Below are positions 1 to 6,150 of a stretch of 27,987 nt of DNA, in pieces. Each line of letters begins with the position of its first letter. The first letter of the stretch is position 1. The stretch is from IMG/VR virus record IMGVR_UViG_3300030333_008592, positions 1-27,987 of that record; one strand, 5' to 3'. This stretch comes from a virus. Under the pieces are notes generated by a model. It saw only the letters and a program-made list of their open reading frames with translations, was not told the DNA's origin and searched no databases. A program made the position numbers and the translations under genes.

Positions 1-1
1 T

Positions 2-112
2 GCTACAGTATCATGGATGGTATTAGGTGAGAGACATGACCCACATATGTGTAATAACTCTACTACAGATGAAGACGGTAGAGTGCGTGCTGAATATAAT
101 AAACCGGAATAG
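2..112 (+). CDS. C-terminal end of a plus-strand phage protein (partial)
   Basis: An open frame enters from the left edge and ends at TAG (110-112), giving 36 residues that begin ATVSWMVLGERHDPH and end RAEYNKPE. The WMVxGER...DGRV arrangement reminds me of C-terminal ends of structural (tail or fibre-type) proteins in marine T4-like phages, but that is memory and not a search result. The next gene converges on it, with its stop only 7 bases away (120-122), and such tight convergence is typical of this genome. No terminator is seen in the gap. The gene body lies outside the window, so the function cannot be decided. A chance open frame of this length is possible but less likely, because it fits exactly against the neighbouring stop. 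Confidence 0.5.
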   Translation, partial: ATVSWMVLGERHDPHMCNNSTTDEDGRVRAEYNKPE

Positions 113-119
113 GTTTATT

Positions 120-587
120 TTAACCAATATAACCCATGTTCATTAGTCTGCCAATTTCTGGTGACCAAGGACCATCTGATGGGCTTATTTCTGTAATAGT
201 AGCATTATCAGCTATCGCCGTTGTGTAGTGCGTCACGTTAGTTCCGGAAACTTGTATACGTACAGCTTTTCTATCTAATTTTCTGACGATTGCACAATCT
301 AAACCTGCGGTTGAAACAGCTCCATCTTTTCTGGAGAAATAAAGATTGTCGATACCAATATTAGCTAAATCTGTACCAGATACAACGTCAGTAGAATCAG
401 ACCCTGCATCTCCGGCAAAAACTGGCCATTCGTTCCATATAATATAATAATCTGTATCAATATTGTCGTTGTTGGCAGTGCCGATACCGTATGAATCTCC
501 AGTATACCAGTCTTCCACTCTCTTTAAACCAGAACCGGTCCAAGCACCATAATTACCATCATTTAATTTAATATATGAAAACTTCAT
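120..587 (-). CDS. small late protein of unknown function (155 aa)
   Basis: The frame stays open well upstream, into the capsid gene, but the real start is most likely the ATG at 587. It begins MKFSYIKLNDGNYG and lies 5 nt after a late-promoter octamer AATAAATA (593-600). A start further upstream would have to read through the gp23 terminator. The protein is rich in Gly, Asp, Tyr and Trp, with no signal peptide or membrane segment, and it looks like a beta-rich structural protein. Its own late promoter, directly after the gp23 terminator, suggests a virion or assembly role, which is inference. It converges with the partial plus-strand gene at the window edge. I do not recognise a family. Confidence 0.72.
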   Translation of the reverse strand: MKFSYIKLNDGNYGAWTGSGLKRVEDWYTGDSYGIGTANNDNIDTDYYIIWNEWPVFAGDAGSDSTDVVSGTDLANIGIDNLYFSRKDGAVSTAGLDCAIVRKLDRKAVRIQVSGTNVTHYTTAIADNATITEISPSDGPWSPEIGRLMNMGYIG

Positions 588-592
588 GTAAT

Positions 593-600
593 TATTTATT
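593..600 (-). promoter_or_regulatory. T4-late-type promoter octamer AATAAATA
   Basis: On the minus strand the octamer AATAAATA is followed by ATTAC and then the ATG at 587, a 5-nt gap. It differs from the T4 late consensus TATAAATA only at the first base. The T4 octamer spans about -13 to -6, so transcription would start at or beside the A of the ATG. Confidence 0.6.
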
Positions 601-640
601 GATTTTTGACTGCTTTTAACTAAATAACCCCCTGTAAAAT

Positions 641-674
641 AAAAAAAAACAGCAGAGCTTTCGCTCTGCTGTTT
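641..674 (-). terminator. Rho-independent terminator after the major capsid gene
   Basis: On the minus strand a 12-bp perfect stem (647-658 with 663-674, core CAGCAGAGC/GCTCTGCTG) closes a GAAA (GNRA) tetraloop. It is followed directly by a run of Ts, the complement of the A-run at 641-649. It starts 44 nt after the gp23 stop codon at 718-720. It should end the head-gene transcript and insulate the 155-aa gene, which has its own promoter. This is the only strong intrinsic terminator I found in the window. Confidence 0.9.
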
Positions 675-717
675 CTGTGATCTGTCTCTCGACTGCTGCT
701 TAATCAGCGATGTACTA

Positions 718-2274
718 TTAGAAGTAGACCGAAGTTGAGCCTGGAGTAAACGTATTACCGAGTCCCTGAACAAGTATGACGTGGTAGTAGAGATCAGCAC
801 CGAAGATGTTGTCAACAACACCATAACGAGTAAGCAAGCCAACACGTGGCGCGAAGTCGTTAGGACCAATCGTTCTCTGTACCATGACAGGAATGTAAGG
901 ACAATAAATAATACCAGTGTCATAGAACTCAGGACCTTTGTAACCAAGCAATGCGTACTCGACGTTTGCAGTACTAGAAGTACCGTATTTATCGGTGTTA
1001 GCATTGGAGTAGAAACTAGAGTTCTGAACCTCTGTTCTGGTATCACGGTAAACGTTAAATCTTCCACCAACTGAACCAACCTTCGCAATACCAACAGGCT
1101 GAGTGTTCACATCACCTTGTACAGGTACCCACTGGAATTCAGGGAGCATCTCAAGGATGGCGCAAACACGAGGAGTAGCTACAATAAAGTTAGCAGCTCC
1201 ACGTCTGTTACGTACAGCAATACGATTGGCTTCAATGATGAGACGCTGATAGAAGTCTCTGTTCCTCTCAACTAACCAGCGGCCATCTGCAGAAGCAGGT
1301 GTCCAGACTGAATAGCCTTTCTTATATCCACCGTTAAGAGCGGCCTGGATCATCCTGATGAGCATCTCACGGTCGATCTCAGCCTGAATCTCATACGACA
1401 TAGCGTTTGTGATCTCAGCGTCAATATCGATACCGTTCATGTTCTTAAGGTCTTGCTCAAGCTCGACGGACCAACGTGCGCCAAGGCGGCGTGTGCCGGC
1501 CTCAACAGCGGTCTTCTCGAACTTAACCTCAACCTGAGGAATGTTACCAGTAATCTCAAAAGCAGAAAGAATCTGAGCTGTACCACCGTCTTCTGGAGTG
1601 AATTTCCAATCCGCAGACGTCTTAGTTCCACTCAATCGTTGCGAAGACGATCCAGTGAAACGGGTATCAAGAAGCTGATATCCAAGCTCCGTACCAGGCA
1701 GACCGGCTGCGCCATTATACTCTTGAGAATGACCGTTTCCGTCTGCTGGACCAGGCTTCCATCCGGGACCAGTAGTTGTACTACCAATCGGTGCACCAGC
1801 GCCTGATCCAGTGCCATCAGTTCCGTTTCCGAGAACCTGGCTCTGGTAAGCGTAGCGAAGCGCAAAGGCAAGTCCTACTGGACCTGACATTGGCTGAACA
1901 CCGACAATTTCGTTGGTGATAAGCTCAGGGAACGTACGACGAATCATCGGGATAAGCACTTTTGGGAGACGAGCATCACCAGGAGCATATGTATCACCCG
2001 AGTCTGCAACTTGCGGACCCTGATTGGAGTTACCTCCAGGGTTAAATATGTTCGTAGTGGTAGGACCGCCACCGAAAGCACCGCTGTGACCAGCGGAGTT
2101 AGCTTCCTCAATACACCACTTTTCCTGGTTTTCCAGAAGAATGGCGGTATTCAAGCGGGTATGATCGTCCTCAATAGGCTTAACACTATCAGAAGAATAC
2201 TCCAAGACAGGCGCCCACTTCTCAAGAAGTGTATCTGCTCTATCTCTATCAATAAATGATTGTGGTTTATTCAT
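718..2274 (-). CDS. 23: major capsid protein, T4 gp23 family
   Basis: 518 aa, close to T4 gp23 (521 aa). The protein builds the hexamers of the phage head. It has the gp23 hallmark stretch around residues 105-145 (ARLPKVLIPMIRRTFPELI, then VGVQPMSGPVGLAFALRYAY) and family-like downstream segments such as ARWSVELEQDLKNMNGID and AEIDREMLIRM. T4 gp23 loses its N-terminal propeptide to the gp21 protease at an (I/L)xE site. Here I55-E56-E57 followed by A58 matches in position and sequence, so a mature protein starting at A58 is predicted. The start ATG has an AAAGGAAA ribosome-binding site 9 nt upstream, which most neighbours lack. The coding sequence is visibly richer in G+C than its neighbours (about 43-63% in sampled lines, against about 35% in gp22). 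It lies downstream of gp22 as in T4. Confidence 0.97.
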   Translation of the reverse strand: MNKPQSFIDRDRADTLLEKWAPVLEYSSDSVKPIEDDHTRLNTAILLENQEKWCIEEANSAGHSGAFGGGPTTTNIFNPGGNSNQGPQVADSGDTYAPGDARLPKVLIPMIRRTFPELITNEIVGVQPMSGPVGLAFALRYAYQSQVLGNGTDGTGSGAGAPIGSTTTGPGWKPGPADGNGHSQEYNGAAGLPGTELGYQLLDTRFTGSSSQRLSGTKTSADWKFTPEDGGTAQILSAFEITGNIPQVEVKFEKTAVEAGTRRLGARWSVELEQDLKNMNGIDIDAEITNAMSYEIQAEIDREMLIRMIQAALNGGYKKGYSVWTPASADGRWLVERNRDFYQRLIIEANRIAVRNRRGAANFIVATPRVCAILEMLPEFQWVPVQGDVNTQPVGIAKVGSVGGRFNVYRDTRTEVQNSSFYSNANTDKYGTSSTANVEYALLGYKGPEFYDTGIIYCPYIPVMVQRTIGPNDFAPRVGLLTRYGVVDNIFGADLYYHVILVQGLGNTFTPGSTSVYF

Positions 2275-2370
2275 AATTAGACGTTTCCTTTCATTTTACC
2301 TCATGGGCTTAGCATTTCGAACTAGCCCAAGATACTCAGGTGACAAGCACCTCATTGTTCAGGGTTGAAA
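2275..2370 (-). promoter_or_regulatory. structured 5' leader of the major capsid gene
   Basis: This 96-nt gap between gp22 and gp23 holds, in minus-strand order, a one-mismatch late octamer CACAAATA overlapping the gp22 stop and a small hairpin AGGTG-loop-CACCT (2338-2352). A second hairpin follows at 2304-2329 (TGGGC/GCCCA plus TAG/CTA with one bulged A). Then come a two-codon frame ATG AGG TAA, a five-codon frame ATG AAA GGA AAC GTC TAA, and the gp23 start. The Shine-Dalgarno AAAGGAAA lies at 2284-2291, inside the mini-frame. The hairpins may stabilise or process the gp22-gp23 mRNA, which is inference. Confidence 0.5.
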
Positions 2371-3222
2371 TTATTTGTGAGCTCTTTTTAACTCCTGTAA
2401 ATATGGGTTAATAGGCTCTTTTTTCTTCTCTGAAATCTTTTGTCGAGGGGCATCAGTTTTAACTTTACGTTGTGTAAATGCTTCCTCTTTAATAACACTA
2501 AGTCTTTCTTTTTCTTTCTTATCAAAAAGTCTTTCAGTGTAATCAAAATTTTCTTCAATAAACTTAGGTGATTTATCACTAAGAATCTTTAACATATACT
2601 CTTTCTTTTTACCTGTTAGATGTGATGTCTTAGTTTCTAATAGTAAATCAGCCTTGGTCTTGGTATAAGCTTCTTTAAGAAGGTTGTTTTCTCTTTCAAG
2701 CTTTGTTACTTTTTGAGCTAATTGATCAATTTGCGATTTACCATCAACAACAGCTTCCTTAACAGATTCAGCCATAAGAGAAGAATCAACAGCGAGAACC
2801 TTTCTTAGGTTAGCAAGTACTTCTCGTGATGTTCTATTCTTAGTTGCTTCTTCAATAGCTTGTACTGGAATGGCTTCATCAATATACTCTTCTAGATAAT
2901 CTGAAATACTCTCAACTAAAGTCGACTTAAACTTAGTAGCTCTACCGTTAAGCTCATTTTCGTATCGCTTTACAACAGTAATAAGCTTGTTAGCGTTATT
3001 ATGATCAACAGCTTCAACAACTCTTTTAAGTTTATCTGTATGATCTTTATCAATTGCGCCTACTAACTCTTCAAGTTTTTCAGCATAAAGCTCATCTTGA
3101 TTAGTTAAAGCAGCTTCAACCGATAATTGAATTTTTTCTTCAATAGCAGTTTCAATTTCCTTAACAGAATCCTCTGTTAATACCTCTGCTGCTTGTTTTG
3201 GTAATGCTTCTGATTTCTTCAT
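2371..3222 (-). CDS. 22: prohead core scaffold protein, T4 gp22-like
   Basis: 283 aa, against 269 aa for T4 gp22. It is highly charged (Lys/Glu-rich) and predicted to be almost wholly helical, with coiled-coil-like heptads around residues 165-200 (IDQLAQKVTKLERENNLLKE). T4 gp22 is the main scaffold of the prohead core and is degraded by gp21 during maturation. Several (I/L)xE sites here would fit cleavage. The C-terminal part, with KKEYMLKILSDKSPKFIEENF and a basic tail, resembles gp22 proteins of other T4-like phages. The order gp21, small gene, gp22, gp23 matches the T4 head module. The ATG at 3222 lies 2 nt after the stop of the upstream small gene and has no clear ribosome-binding site, so translational coupling is likely. 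Confidence 0.88.
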   Translation of the reverse strand: MKKSEALPKQAAEVLTEDSVKEIETAIEEKIQLSVEAALTNQDELYAEKLEELVGAIDKDHTDKLKRVVEAVDHNNANKLITVVKRYENELNGRATKFKSTLVESISDYLEEYIDEAIPVQAIEEATKNRTSREVLANLRKVLAVDSSLMAESVKEAVVDGKSQIDQLAQKVTKLERENNLLKEAYTKTKADLLLETKTSHLTGKKKEYMLKILSDKSPKFIEENFDYTERLFDKKEKERLSVIKEEAFTQRKVKTDAPRQKISEKKKEPINPYLQELKRAHK

Positions 3223-3224
3223 GT

Positions 3225-3371
3225 TTAAAAGAGTGGTTTTTCGGTTGCGCGATCGATTCTTTTAGTAATTTTATCTTCGATGACGCTCTTTAAATATTTA
3301 TGTGCTTGGGCATAATTTTTCTTAGAAATATGCTCAATGACCTTAATTATCTTTAATTTTTCTTTGCCCAT
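3225..3371 (-). CDS. small prohead-operon protein, 48 aa
   Basis: Found by manual translation. The ATG at 3371 reads MGKEKLKIIKVIEHISKKNY and continues to ...ATEKPLF before TAA at 3225-3227. Three things support it. It fills the gap between gp21 and gp22 exactly. It has a late octamer AATAAATA 5 nt before its ATG. Its stop lies 2 nt before the gp22 start. The product is basic and helical, with a KNYxxAHKYLKSVIEDKI helix and a C-terminal LF. Small helical proteins with this pattern (helix, short turn, helix, then -LF) occur in the head operons of many T4-like phages. T4 itself has small core proteins gp67 and gp68 in this region. A role as an internal core or assembly protein is inferred from position. 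I cannot assign it to gp67 or gp68. Confidence 0.75.
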   Translation of the reverse strand: MGKEKLKIIKVIEHISKKNYAQAHKYLKSVIEDKITKRIDRATEKPLF

Positions 3372-3376
3372 AATAT

Positions 3377-3384
3377 TATTTATT
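3377..3384 (-). promoter_or_regulatory. T4-late-type promoter octamer AATAAATA
   Basis: AATAAATA is followed by ATATT and the ATG of the 48-aa gene, a 5-nt gap. The octamer overlaps the gp21 stop codon (TAA at 3383-3385), so coding end and promoter share bases. Confidence 0.6.
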
Positions 3385-4048
3385 AGATTGATTTAATAAA
3401 GCTAAGAATTCTATCACGTAAAAAGGTATCAATATCCTTTTTAGGTAATCTTTCTAAAGATTTTTCAAAATTTTCGTATACTTCTTCGTATTTGTCATCA
3501 CCAACAACAACCCATTGCTTAGATTCTAGGATACCATTGACAAAGGCTTTTGGATAAGACGGATCTGCTACACAGTCAATAGCTACTAATTTCATGTTTT
3601 TTACTGTACTATGCTCGCTGCTTTCTTCAAGTGTTCCTAAAGCGCGTGAAGACATACCTACCTTGACTCCATCATTAATTAAAGATCTAACTATTTGACC
3701 ACAAGGTGTTGATAAAACCTTTGATTTTCCATAAAACACGTTTCCATCTTGTGTTAACTCTGTTACCATGTGACAAGCTCTCTCTAAGTCAACATCTGCT
3801 GTAGTTGGGTGATTTAACTCTCCCATCGCACGGCCCGGTGTTACCATTTCCTCAATATACCGGGCGGCTTCTCTTTCTAATTCATCTAATGGATAGAGTC
3901 GATTGTTTTTATTTACACCCTCTGCCATCATATAAGGACCTTTTATGAATAAATTTGAGGGTGAGTTTCTATCTACTTCTTCTTCAATGTATTCGAATTC
4001 GTCGTTTACATCAGGTTTTTCAACAACCAAGTTAAGTTTTAGAGCCAT
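3383..4048 (-). CDS. 21: prohead core protease, T4 gp21 family
   Basis: 221 aa, near the T4 gp21 length. This serine protease (peptidase family S77) assembles inside the prohead and cleaves scaffold and capsid proteins at (I/L)xE sites. Visible hallmarks are FIKGPYMMAEGVNKNNRLYP near residues 34-53, the catalytic His in GELNHPTT (H80), and the nucleophile serine in VGMSSRALG (S133 or S134). ADPSYPKAFV near 161-170 is also typical. It precedes gp22 and gp23 as in T4. Its start follows a late octamer ACTAAATA by 5 nt. The predicted gp23 cleavage site (I55-E56-E57) and the (I/L)xE sites in gp22 are its likely substrates. Confidence 0.94.
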   Translation of the reverse strand: MALKLNLVVEKPDVNDEFEYIEEEVDRNSPSNLFIKGPYMMAEGVNKNNRLYPLDELEREAARYIEEMVTPGRAMGELNHPTTADVDLERACHMVTELTQDGNVFYGKSKVLSTPCGQIVRSLINDGVKVGMSSRALGTLEESSEHSTVKNMKLVAIDCVADPSYPKAFVNGILESKQWVVVGDDKYEEVYENFEKSLERLPKKDIDTFLRDRILSFIKSI

Positions 4049-4053
4049 ATTAT

Positions 4054-4061
4054 TATTTAGT
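4054..4061 (-). promoter_or_regulatory. T4-late-type promoter octamer ACTAAATA
   Basis: ACTAAATA, then ATAAT, then the gp21 ATG, a 5-nt gap. Its first base is the last base of the gp4 stop codon TGA (4061-4063). CTAAATA is a recurrent late motif reported upstream of genes in marine T4-like phages. Confidence 0.6.
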
Positions 4062-4501
4062 CACCCCTTACGATAAAGCTCCTTTTCTGTAATAATAATA
4101 AAGGTAAATCCGCACTTTTTACAATATTCCCTTGCTGCTTTCCATTTAGCTTGATTTGTCACATACATTTTTTGCTCATAAATTAAATGTTGCTTTTTTC
4201 TGTACTTAGTTTGCGGGGGTTTAGTCTGTTTCGATGGCTTTATTTCAACAAGATAGTTTATTATATTATTACCCTCCTTAATAGAAACAAAATTATCAAC
4301 ATAATACTTATGTACTCTATTATCTAAAGGACTTTTATAAGGTACAACTACATTTTCACTGCCCCATTTAATAACATTCGGATTTGTATCACAAAATCTA
4401 AAAAATTTTAACTCTAAACCTGATCTGTATACTGCTTTTGAGCCAATAAATTTTTCAGAATTAATTGGAGTAAAGACACCTTGACGCCATTTCTTCCTCA
4501 T
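4061..4501 (-). CDS. 4: head completion protein, T4 gp4-like (TnsA-type nuclease fold)
   Basis: 146 aa, about the length of T4 gp4. In T4, gp4 acts after DNA packaging to make heads ready for tail joining. Recognisable stretches are YRSGLELKFFRFCDTNPNV near residues 25-43, the acidic DNFVS strand, LVEIKPSKQTKPP (E-x-K pair), and KWKAAREYCKKCGFTFIIITEKEL at the end. The D...ExK arrangement is the PD-(D/E)xK nuclease pattern of TnsA-like proteins. Its ATG overlaps the stop of the upstream structural gene by 4 bases. In T4 gene 4 is not between the portal and protease genes, so the head module is rearranged here. Confidence 0.82.
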   Translation of the reverse strand: MRKKWRQGVFTPINSEKFIGSKAVYRSGLELKFFRFCDTNPNVIKWGSENVVVPYKSPLDNRVHKYYVDNFVSIKEGNNIINYLVEIKPSKQTKPPQTKYRKKQHLIYEQKMYVTNQAKWKAAREYCKKCGFTFIIITEKELYRKG

Positions 4502-5739
4502 CCTACGAAAAACATTGGTGGATCTGTGTCACCAAATCCTGGTGATGATCCTTCTAGTAGTTTATTTTCAAGTTCAGCTTTTTTATCTAGACCTTCTTGA
4601 AGCATATCATAGTTTAATGCTCCACCCCCTAATAATTGTACATTGCCAAACTTACCTCTAACACGTCCAATAGTTATCATACTTAACGCAAGAGCATATT
4701 CATAGACCCACTGCTCCATAATAACATCTCTAATAGGCCGTTCTAAGTAGCATCCTATTACACCATAAAATCTATCTCCTGAATCTGGTTGAGGGTACAT
4801 TTGCATGTACTGTGTTCTAGGATCAAATTTAATATCCCTACGTATTGCTAGCAGTTTTTCTCTCGTATCAATCCATTCTTTAAGAGTATACCACGAAACA
4901 AGATCAAACCCATAGTTACCTAAGGCATAGCTAAAATAAGTTTGTTGCGCAAGTGTTTGCTCAAGTGTAAAAAGAGTATTAATGCCTGTAGTAGAGCCTT
5001 CTTCAAAGTCAATAACATCTACAACCTTCCTATACTCCATTACATCATAATCAAAAACATTTTGATAATACAATGCTTTTGTTTCCTGACCTTCAAAAGT
5101 TACAGTTTGTTGTGGTGTTGCTTTAAAAAAAGCACTGAGACCGGGTCTATAGGCAGTAATATCTGTATATAGAGTTTCTGAAAATACTTCAAGAGCTTGT
5201 ATCCCTGGTCCTCTACCAGCAGTTGCGGAAGCAAAGAGAGAAGAAAGAGAATTAAGTCTGCCGTTATGGCCCGGGTGTGTAAAATTTGAAGCACTTAATG
5301 TAGAGGTAGCAACATAAACAGAAGCAAGGTTGGTCGTAGAATTACCTTTCCCTGCAGCGCTTAGTGTCGTTGGGGGATATGAACCATAAAATTCAGGACC
5401 TGGTCCTAATGGATTTGTGCCATCAATCTGCTTTCTTTTAGTATCGAGATCTGTATTTGCTAATGTATATAAAAAGTCTAATCGAATACCTTTTCTACTC
5501 TCATACATATCAGAGTCAAATATAAGATACTCCCTCGTATAACCAGCAAATTTTGTATAGTATTCTACTGCTAATTGAATATTCTGTCTAAGTTGATCAG
5601 TATGTATCTCTAAACTAATTAACGGATAACCTAACGATCTTTTAATTCTATCTCCTAAATTATCATATGTTGTAATTTTATTATTTAAATTTGTTGATAA
5701 AAAAGCAGAAAGCGGTTTAATTGTGCATGCAAGTGCCAT
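4498..5739 (-). CDS. virion structural protein, possibly head-tail neck type
   Basis: 413 aa. The N-terminal part (GDRIKRSLGYPLISLEIHTD, then NIQLAVEYYTKFAGYTREYL) follows a pattern I associate with phage neck or connector-like structural proteins, in which a short domain places one helix over a beta layer. The middle (residues 100-200) is Gly/Ser/Thr-rich and probably variable. The C-terminal part (EQWVYEYALALSMITIGRVRGKF, a glycine loop, then PPMFFVG) resembles ends of virion proteins in marine T4-like phages. It sits between the portal and gp4 with its own late promoter, so a head or neck role is reasonable. It does not match T4 gp13 or gp14 in any way I can show, so no number is given. 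Confidence 0.8.
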   Translation of the reverse strand: MALACTIKPLSAFLSTNLNNKITTYDNLGDRIKRSLGYPLISLEIHTDQLRQNIQLAVEYYTKFAGYTREYLIFDSDMYESRKGIRLDFLYTLANTDLDTKRKQIDGTNPLGPGPEFYGSYPPTTLSAAGKGNSTTNLASVYVATSTLSASNFTHPGHNGRLNSLSSLFASATAGRGPGIQALEVFSETLYTDITAYRPGLSAFFKATPQQTVTFEGQETKALYYQNVFDYDVMEYRKVVDVIDFEEGSTTGINTLFTLEQTLAQQTYFSYALGNYGFDLVSWYTLKEWIDTREKLLAIRRDIKFDPRTQYMQMYPQPDSGDRFYGVIGCYLERPIRDVIMEQWVYEYALALSMITIGRVRGKFGNVQLLGGGALNYDMLQEGLDKKAELENKLLEGSSPGFGDTDPPMFFVG

Positions 5740-5744
5740 AAAAT

Positions 5745-5752
5745 TATTTATT
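5745..5752 (-). promoter_or_regulatory. T4-late-type promoter octamer AATAAATA
   Basis: AATAAATA, then ATTTT, then the ATG at 5739, a 5-nt gap. It lies back to back with the plus-strand octamer at 5757-5764, so a 30-bp gap carries two divergent late promoters. Confidence 0.62.
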
Positions 5753-5756
5753 CGGG

Positions 5757-5764
5757 CATAAATA
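5757..5764 (+). promoter_or_regulatory. T4-late-type promoter octamer CATAAATA
   Basis: CATAAATA, then AATAT, then the ATG at 5770, a 5-nt gap, exactly as for the divergent minus-strand partner. It differs from TATAAATA only at the first base. Confidence 0.65.
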
Positions 5765-5769
5765 AATAT

Positions 5770-6150
5770 ATGGCGACACCACCAAAAACTAATTCAGGAA
5801 GTACATATTACAATGAAAATCAATGTAGAACATTCCAAATGGCGATTGTTTCGAACACCTTAACATGTTTGTCGAGTGTTGATACGGGTGGACACGGTGT
5901 AGGACAGCCTTGCTCTGAAATTATTCTAATAAATAGGACCGGTGGTACAGTAACTATATTTGATAAAAATAACGGACCATTTGGAGCTAGTTCACCTAAA
6001 GGAGCCGGTGGAAGCCGTGGATTTGTTCTTAAAGATGACGAACAATTTACATTTAGAGGTATAACCAACGTTAACGAAGTATCTGCATACGGTACTGCAG
6101 GTCATCTTCAATATAGAGCTCAGTTCTTTAGCAGTAACCCTTCTCGTTAA
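5770..6150 (+). CDS. small structural-type protein on the opposite strand (126 aa)
   Basis: It starts MATPPKTNSG and is predicted to be beta-rich and glycine-rich, with EIILINRTGGTVTIFDKNNG around residues 50-70 and a terminal YRAQFFSSNPSR. I recall similar short proteins in marine myoviruses but cannot name a characterised one. The compact beta pattern with a strong late-type promoter would suit a head decoration or accessory virion protein, which is inference. It is the only plus-strand gene inside the head module. Its stop TAA overlaps the portal gene's stop on the other strand by 4 bases (6147-6150, TTAA). No signal peptide or membrane segment is seen. Confidence 0.85.
   Translation: MATPPKTNSGSTYYNENQCRTFQMAIVSNTLTCLSSVDTGGHGVGQPCSEIILINRTGGTVTIFDKNNGPFGASSPKGAGGSRGFVLKDDEQFTFRGITNVNEVSAYGTAGHLQYRAQFFSSNPSR

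Noticed and set aside
588-1094. Upstream extension of the 155-aa gene to an ATG at 1094
   Set aside because: It would run through the gp23 coding region in another frame and through the gp23 terminator. The ATG at 587 has a late promoter 5 nt upstream.
781-2259. Several plus-strand open frames of 80-120 codons opposite gp23
   Set aside because: They are antisense shadows of the G+C-richer capsid gene, with no promoter, no ribosome-binding site and low-quality protein composition.
4498-5739. Assignment of the 413-aa structural protein as gp14 or gp13
   Set aside because: Length and motifs do not match T4 gp13 or gp14 in any way I can show, and position alone is not enough in a rearranged module.
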